Assembly (NCBI GenBank): GCA_016218905.1
Contig: JACRCS010000554.1
Span: 1-28,444 of the forward strand
Direction of reading: 5' to 3'
Length of the DNA stretch: 28,444 nucleotides
DNA from: Deltaproteobacteria bacterium
GTDB lineage: Bacteria > Desulfobacterota_C > Deferrisomatia > Deferrisomatales > JACRMM01
Shown here piece after piece: positions 22,305-28,444 of this stretch; position 1 is the stretch's first letter; the number at the start of each line of letters is the position of its first letter. The notes beneath the pieces were generated by a model. That model was not told the DNA's origin. It ran no database searches and was given only the letters and a program-made list of their open reading frames with translations. The translations under genes were made by a program, and so were the position numbers.

Positions 22305-23630
22305 ATGAAGAAGGCTTCCTTTTTCCTGGCGCCGCTGGCCGCGGCCCTCCTCGCGGTGCATGGCCCCGCCCCGGCCGAGGAGCGCACCGGGGAGGAGCTG
22401 AAGGCCCCGGAAGCGAAGATCGAGAGTGGGCCGAGCCAGGCGGATCTGATCGCGTACGCCTATCGCGCGAGCCCGATGATCCGGTCCGCGCGGGCCATGT
22501 GGGAAGCGGCGACGCAGAAGTACCGCGTCACCACGGGACTACCCGATCCCAAGGTCATGGTCGAGGGCATGTACATGACCGAGGAGCTCGCCGCCAGGCC
22601 GGAAGACTGGGAGGTGGCGATCACCCAGATGATCCCGCTTCCCGGCAGGCTCCGCGCCGAGGGCGAGGTCGTCCGCGCAGAGGCACGGGCCGCCCGGTTC
22701 GATCTCGACCGCGCCGTTCGGGATGTGGTCGTGCAGGTTCGAGAGAGCTACCAGGAGCTGCTCTACATCCGGGACGCCCGGCGGATTGCCGCCCAGAACA
22801 AGGACCTCCTCGATCAGCTCCGCAAGGTCGGTGAGGGCGCCTACGCCCAGAACCGCGCGCTCCTCTACGACGTGATGAAGGCCCAGGCCCAGGCCGGCCA
22901 GCTCCAGTACGACGTCCTGATCCTGGAGGAGCTCGAGCGCACGGAGAAGACCCGGCTCAACGGCATCTTGAACCGCGCTCCCGATGCGCCGATCGGCCCG
23001 CTCGCAGACGAGCCCGTTCGTCCTCTGGCGTACCAGCTCGAGGAGATCTACCCGCTCGCCGACGCGAATCGCGAGGAGATCAAGAGCGCCGGGGCTCAGG
23101 CGGACCGGGCGCAGGCGATGCTCTCTGCGACGCGCTACATGAACCTGCCGGAGCTCGAGGTCGGCGCGTCCGTCGGCCGCCAGTTCGAGCGCGACCAGGT
23201 CGGGATCCAGGCGGGGCTGTCGCTACCGATCTGGCCGGGCAAACGGGCCGGGCGCGTGGGGCAGGCTCGTGCGGAGCTCGAGAGCGCAAAGGCCATGAGG
23301 ACGTCGCAGGTGAACGAAGCGCGCACCCAGGTGCGGGACAACTACTTCCGGCTTCGCAACTCCGAGCGCCTCGTCACGCTCTACCGGGACGACCTGATCC
23401 CGCAGGCCGCCAAGTCGATCGAGGCCGCCGAGACCTGGTACCGGCAGGGCCAGGGGAGCTTCGCCGATTATCTCGAGAGTCAGTCCGTCTGGTACAACTT
23501 CCAGCTTTCGCTCGCCCGGGCCAAGGCCGACCACGGGAAGTTCCTGGCGCGGCTCGAAGCGCTCGCCGGCCAGAGCCTGACCGAAAGGGCACCGGCAGCC
23601 GCGCCGAAGGGCGAAGAGGGTTCCCGATGA
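22305..23630 (+). CDS. TolC/CusC-type outer-membrane efflux protein 1
   Basis: Outer-membrane channel of a tripartite pump (441 residues). A signal peptide (1 to about 24) without a lipobox precedes two TolC-type repeats of long helices. QADLIAYAYRASPMIRSARA opens the first repeat, with ITQMIPLPGRLRAEGEVVRAEA before its long helix. LPELEVGASVGRQFERDQVGIQAGLSLPIWPGKRAGRVGQARAEL opens the second. The C-terminal 20 residues are Ala/Pro-rich. GAGGAG at 22294-22299 sets the start. It overlaps the next gene by four bases (ATGA), and a sigma-54 promoter lies upstream. Confidence 0.93.
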   Translation: MKKASFFLAPLAAALLAVHGPAPAEERTGEELKAPEAKIESGPSQADLIAYAYRASPMIRSARAMWEAATQKYRVTTGLPDPKVMVEGMYMTEELAARPEDWEVAITQMIPLPGRLRAEGEVVRAEARAARFDLDRAVRDVVVQVRESYQELLYIRDARRIAAQNKDLLDQLRKVGEGAYAQNRALLYDVMKAQAQAGQLQYDVLILEELERTEKTRLNGILNRAPDAPIGPLADEPVRPLAYQLEEIYPLADANREEIKSAGAQADRAQAMLSATRYMNLPELEVGASVGRQFERDQVGIQAGLSLPIWPGKRAGRVGQARAELESAKAMRTSQVNEARTQVRDNYFRLRNSERLVTLYRDDLIPQAAKSIEAAETWYRQGQGSFADYLESQSVWYNFQLSLARAKADHGKFLARLEALAGQSLTERAPAAAPKGEEGSR

Positions 23631-25225
23631 ATCCGATGAAATCACCCGTTGCACTCGTCGTCTTGCTCGCTCAGGGCGTCCTCGTGGCCGCTGCTCAGGC
23701 CTCCTACAGCGACCTGCGAAGAGAGCTCGACGCGTATGAGCCCCCGGCCCTCTATCAAAGACACGCGACCGCGCCCGATTCCGCCTCGGGCGCCCAGGCG
23801 GGGCCGTCGGATCGGGACTTCGAAACCCAGCGAGCGAAGCTCGAAGAGCTGAAGGACCGGTGGCAGAAGGCACTGGAGGAACGGTCTCCGGAAGAGCCGG
23901 CCTTCTTCGCGCCCGACGCCGCCCGGCTCGAGAAGCTGCGGGTTGCGGCACAAAGCGACGAGGAGACAGCGAAGACGCTCGGGGCCGGCTTCACCCTTGA
24001 GGATCTCGAGGCTCTAGCCCTTCTGCGGAGCCGGGCCGTTCAGGCGAAGGAGCGGGAGTTTCGGGCCACGCTCGAAGCCTACAGTCAGGTGGAGAACCTC
24101 GACACGATCCTGCGCCGGTACTCGACCTTCACGATGGCCCAGATGAGCCCGGTCGGCGGACGGGAGAACCCGGACGCGATCGCCGCAAGGTTTCCCTTCC
24201 CCGGCGTGCTCGCCCTCAAGGGAGAGGTGGCGAACCAAGAGGTGAAGGCGGTCTGGGAGGAGCTCCAGATCGCGCGGCGTGACGCAGTGACGGCAGCTCG
24301 CAAGGCCTACTGGGAGCTCCTCTACACCCACGACGCGCGGGAAACCATGGCGCGCATGCTGGACCTCATGGGCAATCTCCGCTCGGCGTCTTCGTCCCGC
24401 TACGAAGCGGGAATGACGAACTACCAGGACGTCATCAAGGTAGGGATCGAGCAGGAGAAGACCCGGGAGGGGCTCCTGACCATGCGGCAGATGCAGGTCA
24501 ACATGGAGGCCGAGATCCGAGAGCTCGTAGCGCTTCCCCCGGCCTTTGCCCTCGGCGCGCCTGCGCGCCGGGACGCCGTAAAGAGCGTACCCGCACTGGA
24601 GGAGCTCTACCCGCTCGCTCGCGAGAGGCGCCAGGAGCTCCGCCGTATGCGCGCCATGGTGGGGAAGATGGAGCGCATGATCGAGATGCAGGAGACGATG
24701 ATCTTCCCCGGTTACAGCCTGAACCTCTCCCTTCGGGATAAGGACGAGATCTCCCGGATCGGTGCGGCCGGGGGAGGGGGAATGGCCGGAGGGGGCGCCG
24801 CGCAGGCCGGCAGCTTCCCCGAGAGCACGACCGCGTCGATGGGCGAGGGACTGCCGAAGATGCCCTGGTTCGGCGTGGACGACGCCTACCTCCGGGAGAC
24901 GCGCCAGAAGCTCGCGGCTCAGAAGAAGGAGCTCGAAATGGAGGAGCTCGCCGCCGTGTTCGGCGTTCGGGAGGCCTGGTTCAAGCTCGACAAAGCTGCC
25001 CGGGAGCAGGCCCTTTACGGCGAGCGGGTGAACGTCCTCACCGAGTCCGCTCTCGAGGCCTCGAACCGGGGCTACGCCGCCGGGAAGGTGATGTTCTCCG
25101 ACGTCATCGAGTCCTACACCGGTTGGCTCGAGGTGGGCCTCTCCACGGCCCGGAGCCGTTCGGACCTGGGGATCGCCCGGGCGGAGCTCGAGCAGGCGCT
25201 GGGAGCGCCGATCCGGACGCCCTAG
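23627..25225 (+). CDS. TolC-like outer-membrane protein 2, divergent and longer
   Basis: A second outer-membrane-factor homologue of 532 residues, translationally coupled to the first. It has a signal peptide (1 to about 26), an N-terminal extension of roughly 120 mostly charged residues, then TolC-like helical repeats: DAIAARFPFPGVLALKGEVANQEV corresponds to the LPGR segment of gene 1, and YWELLYTHDARETMARMLDLMGNLRSASSSRYEAGMTNYQDVIK to the following helices. A Gly/Ala/Met-rich loop (about 380-396) interrupts the second repeat. It is clearly diverged from gene 1. It might form its own channel, a mixed trimer, or have a periplasmic role. Confidence 0.85.
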   Translation: MNPMKSPVALVVLLAQGVLVAAAQASYSDLRRELDAYEPPALYQRHATAPDSASGAQAGPSDRDFETQRAKLEELKDRWQKALEERSPEEPAFFAPDAARLEKLRVAAQSDEETAKTLGAGFTLEDLEALALLRSRAVQAKEREFRATLEAYSQVENLDTILRRYSTFTMAQMSPVGGRENPDAIAARFPFPGVLALKGEVANQEVKAVWEELQIARRDAVTAARKAYWELLYTHDARETMARMLDLMGNLRSASSSRYEAGMTNYQDVIKVGIEQEKTREGLLTMRQMQVNMEAEIRELVALPPAFALGAPARRDAVKSVPALEELYPLARERRQELRRMRAMVGKMERMIEMQETMIFPGYSLNLSLRDKDEISRIGAAGGGGMAGGGAAQAGSFPESTTASMGEGLPKMPWFGVDDAYLRETRQKLAAQKKELEMEELAAVFGVREAWFKLDKAAREQALYGERVNVLTESALEASNRGYAAGKVMFSDVIESYTGWLEVGLSTARSRSDLGIARAELEQALGAPIRTP

Positions 25226-25288
25226 ACGAAGAAAACGTAAGCTCTGCCCGCCCGTCCGGGCGCCGGAGCCTTTCAGGAGGAGTAGGCA

Positions 25289-26890
25289 ATGGACGAACAG
25301 TTCGAGATTCCCGGTCCCGGCCGGGCACCGAAAAAGAGACTTCGGGTCGGGCGGCTCGTACTGGCCCTTCTCATCATCGCGGCCGTCGGGGCAGCGGTAG
25401 GCTACGGGGTCGGGCTCTTCAGGTCCGGCGGCGGGAGCGCTGACAAGGTTGCCAAGGCCGACGAGAAGTACACCTGCGGGATGCACCCGTGGATCATCTC
25501 GGACAAGCCCGGCGAATGCCCGATTTGCGGGATGAAGCTGACGAAGATCTCGGAGACGCCCTCGCCCGAAGAAGCCGCGAAGCAGATGTCGGAAGCCGAG
25601 GACTTCTTTTCGGACAAGCCCGCGGCTTCGAAGAGCCCTCGCAAGCTCCTCTTCTACCGAAATCCGATGGATCCGACCATCACCTCGCCTGTTCCGAAGA
25701 AGGACGAGATGGGGATGGACTACGTCCCGGTCTACTCGGACGAGGCGGCGGGTGCCGCGTCCGGCGCAGTTCCCGAGGGGCTCGCGACGATTCGGGTCGG
25801 CGCGGAGGCGCTGCGCCTCGCCGGAGTCCAGACCGCTCAAGCCACCCGCGAACGACTCAGCCGCTCCGTGCGCACCGTCGGGACCGTCGTCCCGGACGAG
25901 ACCCGCGTGCGGCACGTCCACACGAAGGTCGAAGGCTGGGTCGAGAAGCTCCACATCAACTTCATGGGCCAGGTCGTCCGGCGCGGGCAGCCGATCCTCT
26001 CGATCTACGCGCCCGAACTCTTGGCCAGCCAGGAGGAGTTCCTGCGCGCTCGCGAGACGGCGGCCAAGTTCGAGCAGTCGCCGAGCCCCGACGTGCGCAG
26101 GCTCGGCGAAGAGCTGCTCCGCTCCGCCCGGCGCCGGCTCGAGCTCTTCGACGTGCCGGGAAGCTTCATCTCGAACCTCGCCCGCACCGGGAAGGTGCAG
26201 CGGGCCGTTACCCTCTCGGCTCCGGTCGACGGGTATGTCACCGGCAAGGAGATCTTCGAGGGCCAGCAGGTGGAGCCCGGGATGGAGCTCTTCAACGTGA
26301 CCGACCTCTCGAGGGTCTGGATCGAGGCCGACCTCTATGAGTACGAGGCGAGCTCGGTCAAGGTCGGGCAGCCGGCCACGGTGAGCCTCGCCTACGACCC
26401 GGGGGTTAAGCTCCAGGGGAAGGTCGCCTACGTGCTTCCCTTTTTGTCGCCGGAGAGCCGTACGCTCAAGGTGCGCTTCGAGTTCCCGAACCCGAAGCTC
26501 GCGCTGAAGCCCCAGATGTTCGCCGACGTGAGCCTCAGTCTCGACTCGGCCGAAGGCGTCACCATTCCCGATTCCGCGCTGATCGACACCGGGGTTCGGC
26601 AGATCGTCTTCGTGGAGGTCTCCACGGGTACCTTTGAGCCGCGGGAGGTAAAGCTAGGCGTTAGGGGCGAGGGAAGAGCGCAGGTCGTTTCGGGAGTGCG
26701 TCCGGGAGAGAAGGTGGTGACGAAGGCGAACTTCCTCCTCGACTCGGAGTCGAGGCTCCGGGCCGCGCTCAACAAGATGACGGGCGCAACGCAGCCCCAG
26801 AAGCCGAAGGTCGACCAGAGCGGCGGCGCGGGGCGCGGGGCGCCTCCCGCCGCTCCGGGAGGCGCTGGGCACGCCGGGCACGGAGGCTGA
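25289..26890 (+). CDS. cusB: CusB-type periplasmic adaptor with heavy-metal-binding domain
   Basis: Membrane fusion protein of a heavy-metal RND pump (533 residues). An N-terminal membrane anchor (about 21-43) is followed by a heavy-metal-binding domain YTCGMHP...GECPICGMKL (61-84, ligands C63, M65, H66, C77, C80, M82). A degenerate second copy (about 119-149, with YRNPMDP and EMGMDYVPVY) has lost its cysteines. The adaptor core follows: VRHVHTKVEGWVEKLHINFMGQVVRRGQPIL is the first lipoyl half and LSAPVDGYVTGKEIFEGQQVEPGMELFNV the second, then the beta-barrel and membrane-proximal domains. The end is Gly/Pro/His-rich (HAGHGG). AGGAGG precedes the ATG. A 63-base gap with a small GC hairpin separates it from the TolC pair. 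Domain set indicates Cu+/Ag+. Confidence 0.94.
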   Translation: MDEQFEIPGPGRAPKKRLRVGRLVLALLIIAAVGAAVGYGVGLFRSGGGSADKVAKADEKYTCGMHPWIISDKPGECPICGMKLTKISETPSPEEAAKQMSEAEDFFSDKPAASKSPRKLLFYRNPMDPTITSPVPKKDEMGMDYVPVYSDEAAGAASGAVPEGLATIRVGAEALRLAGVQTAQATRERLSRSVRTVGTVVPDETRVRHVHTKVEGWVEKLHINFMGQVVRRGQPILSIYAPELLASQEEFLRARETAAKFEQSPSPDVRRLGEELLRSARRRLELFDVPGSFISNLARTGKVQRAVTLSAPVDGYVTGKEIFEGQQVEPGMELFNVTDLSRVWIEADLYEYEASSVKVGQPATVSLAYDPGVKLQGKVAYVLPFLSPESRTLKVRFEFPNPKLALKPQMFADVSLSLDSAEGVTIPDSALIDTGVRQIVFVEVSTGTFEPREVKLGVRGEGRAQVVSGVRPGEKVVTKANFLLDSESRLRAALNKMTGATQPQKPKVDQSGGAGRGAPPAAPGGAGHAGHGG

Positions 26891-26891
26891 C

Positions 26892-28444
26892 ATGCACACC
26901 GGCACGGTAGAGCCGCACCGCCCGGGCTCCGAGCAGCCCGACGGCTTCATCCAGAAGATCATCACGTTTTGCGCGAAGAATCGCTACCTGACGCTCCTCG
27001 GCGTGGCGGCCGCGTGCGTGCTGGCCGTCTATACCCTGAAGGAGATCCGGCTCGACGCCTTGCCGGACCTCTCGGACACCCAGGTCATCGTCTACTCGAA
27101 GTGGGACCGGTCGCCCGACATCATCGAGGACCAGGTCACCTACCCGATCGTGACGGCGCTCCTCGGGGCGCCCAATGTAAAGGCGATCCGGGGGTTTTCG
27201 GACTTCGGCTTCTCCTACGTGTACGTGATCTTCCAGGACGGGACCGACATGTACTGGGCCCGGTCCCGCGTGCTCGAGTACCTGTCCAAGATCCAACCGC
27301 GGCTGCCGGAAGGGGTCCAGACCGAGCTCGGGCCGGACGCGACGGGCGTCGGCTGGGTCTATCAGTACGCGCTCGTCGACAAGTCCGGCACCCACTCGCT
27401 CGACGAACTGCGCTCCTATCAGGACTGGACGCTTCGCTACGCGATCCAGTCGGTTCCCGGCGTCGCGGAGGTCGCCTCCATCGGCGGTTTTCAGCGCCAG
27501 TACCAGATCACGGTCGACCCGAACCGGCTCTCCTCCTATGGCCTCGCCCTGGACGCGGTAATCCAGGCGGTACGGAACTCCAACAACGAGGTCGGGGGCC
27601 GCCTGATCGAGTTCGCCGGGGCCGAGTACATGGTCCGGGGCCGCGGCTACGCGCGCAGCCTCCAGGAGTTCGAGTCGATCGTCGTCAAGACCGGCGCCGG
27701 CGGCGTGCCGGTGCTCGTCCGGGACATCGGCCGGGTGGAGCTCGGGCCGGAGATCCGCCGCGGCGTCTCGGATCTCGACGGCCTGGGCGATCACGTGGGC
27801 GGCATCATCGTCATGCGGCACGGCGAAAACGCGCTGAACGTCATCGAGCGCGTGAAGGAGAAGATCGAGGCCCTGAAGCCCTCGATGCCCAAAGGCGTCG
27901 AGTTCGTCACCACCTACGATCGGTCGAGCCTGATCGAGCGGGCGATCGAAACGCTCAAGCACGAGCTCGTGGTGGAGATGATCATCGTCTCCCTCGTGAT
28001 CCTGATCTTCCTCTGGCACATCCCGTCGGCGGTCGTTCCGATCATCACGATCCCGGTGTCCGTGCTCCTCTCGTTCATCCCGCTCTATTACATGGGCGTG
28101 ACGGTGAACATCATGAGCCTCGCCGGCATCGCCATCTCGATCGGCGTGCTCGTCGACGGGGCAATCGTCGAGGTGGAGAACGCCTACAATAAGATCCACC
28201 ATTGGATCGAGGGCGGCAAACACGGGGACTTCCACGACGTGCGGCTCGAGGCGCTGAAGGAGGTCGGCCCGTCGGTCTTCTTCTCGCTCCTCGTGATCGC
28301 GGTGGCGTTCATCCCGGTCTTCGCGCTCGTCGACCAGGAGGGGCGCCTCTTCAAGCCGCTCGCCTTCTCCAAGAACCTGGCGATGGCGATCGCCGCCGTG
28401 CTCGCGGTGACCATCGACCCGGCGCTGCGGATGCTCTTCGCGCG
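26892..28444 (+). CDS. cusA: CusA/CzcA-type heavy-metal RND pump, 3' end outside window
   Basis: Inner-membrane proton-driven pump of the heavy-metal RND family; about 517 of roughly 1,040 expected residues are visible. The first membrane helix (about 33-50) is followed by RLDALPDLSDTQVIVYSKWDRSPDIIEDQVTYPI, the classic HME-RND opening. The porter subdomains and the helices VVEMIIVSLVILIFLWHIPS and AVVPIITIPVSVLLSFIPLYYMGV come next, then NIMSLAGIAISIGVLVDGAIVEVENAY, with the Asp and Glu of the proton relay region. The ATG lies one base after the cusB stop. Together with cusB and the TolC genes it would expel Cu+ or Ag+ from the periplasm. Confidence 0.96.
   Translation, partial: MHTGTVEPHRPGSEQPDGFIQKIITFCAKNRYLTLLGVAAACVLAVYTLKEIRLDALPDLSDTQVIVYSKWDRSPDIIEDQVTYPIVTALLGAPNVKAIRGFSDFGFSYVYVIFQDGTDMYWARSRVLEYLSKIQPRLPEGVQTELGPDATGVGWVYQYALVDKSGTHSLDELRSYQDWTLRYAIQSVPGVAEVASIGGFQRQYQITVDPNRLSSYGLALDAVIQAVRNSNNEVGGRLIEFAGAEYMVRGRGYARSLQEFESIVVKTGAGGVPVLVRDIGRVELGPEIRRGVSDLDGLGDHVGGIIVMRHGENALNVIERVKEKIEALKPSMPKGVEFVTTYDRSSLIERAIETLKHELVVEMIIVSLVILIFLWHIPSAVVPIITIPVSVLLSFIPLYYMGVTVNIMSLAGIAISIGVLVDGAIVEVENAYNKIHHWIEGGKHGDFHDVRLEALKEVGPSVFFSLLVIAVAFIPVFALVDQEGRLFKPLAFSKNLAMAIAAVLAVTIDPALRMLFA

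Noticed and set aside
24014..25954. 646-residue minus-strand open frame opposite the second TolC gene and cusB
   Set aside because: Shadow of well-supported plus-strand genes; no motif or signal.
26769..28235. 488-residue minus-strand open frame opposite cusA
   Set aside because: Shadow frame rich in Asp, Arg and Val; the plus strand encodes an unmistakable RND pump.
1..28444. CRISPR arrays, tRNA or rRNA genes, transposase genes
   Set aside because: No regularly spaced repeats, cloverleaf-like sequence or transposase motifs were seen by reading; a dedicated search was not possible.

Overview
The window is GC-rich, densely packed bacterial DNA. Outer-membrane proteins (CopB, two TolC-type channels), a tripartite RND pump and periplasmic c-type cytochromes show a Gram-negative cell envelope. 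A tungsten/molybdenum aldehyde oxidoreductase and a UbiU/UbiV-like protein pair point to an anaerobic or facultative lifestyle. The phylum cannot be fixed from this sequence alone; an Acidobacteriota- or Myxococcota-like high-GC lineage would fit, but that is a guess. No rRNA, tRNA, CRISPR array or complete insertion sequence was seen.

Region 1 (1-11739, all + strand) holds the 3' part of a YCF48-like beta-propeller gene and then a compact quinohemoprotein amine dehydrogenase (QHNDH) operon. Its order is qhpA (diheme alpha subunit), qhpD (radical SAM thioether-forming maturase), qhpC (gamma subunit carrying the cysteine tryptophylquinone, CTQ), qhpB (beta-propeller subunit), a UbiV-like U32 protein, a UbiU-like U32 protein, a QhpF-like ABC exporter, an aldehyde:ferredoxin oxidoreductase (AOR) and a QhpE-like subtilisin. 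Most junctions overlap by a few bases. No gene for the flavin monooxygenase QhpG, which hydroxylates the CTQ tryptophan in the known pathway, is present in the window. The UbiU/UbiV pair sits in the operon instead. Since UbiU-UbiV performs O2-independent hydroxylation in ubiquinone synthesis, the main hypothesis is an oxygen-independent route to CTQ. AOR would then oxidise the aldehyde product.

Region 2 (11740-15600) starts with a decayed sigma-54 response regulator. A small operon follows: a short membrane protein, a DUF2318-type Cys-rich membrane protein, a FtsX/MacB-type permease, its ATPase and a periplasmic HMA-domain protein. This looks like a metal-handling ABC system. It ends at a perfect 10-bp hairpin.

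Region 3 (15717-28444) holds a transglutaminase-like protein followed by a copper-resistance island. On the - strand are a cytochrome c, copB, copA (multicopper oxidase), a lipoprotein, a small Cys-rich periplasmic protein and a 34-residue Met-rich membrane peptide. On the + strand are a methyltransferase and an RND efflux operon (two tandem TolC-type genes, a CusB-like adaptor with a heavy-metal-binding domain, and a CusA-like pump cut off by the window end). Sigma-54-type promoters precede the RND operon and the small Cys-rich gene, which suggests enhancer-binding-protein control.

Together the genes suggest periplasmic amine oxidation feeding electrons to cytochromes, next to periplasmic copper detoxification. 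The two halves may only be neighbours.
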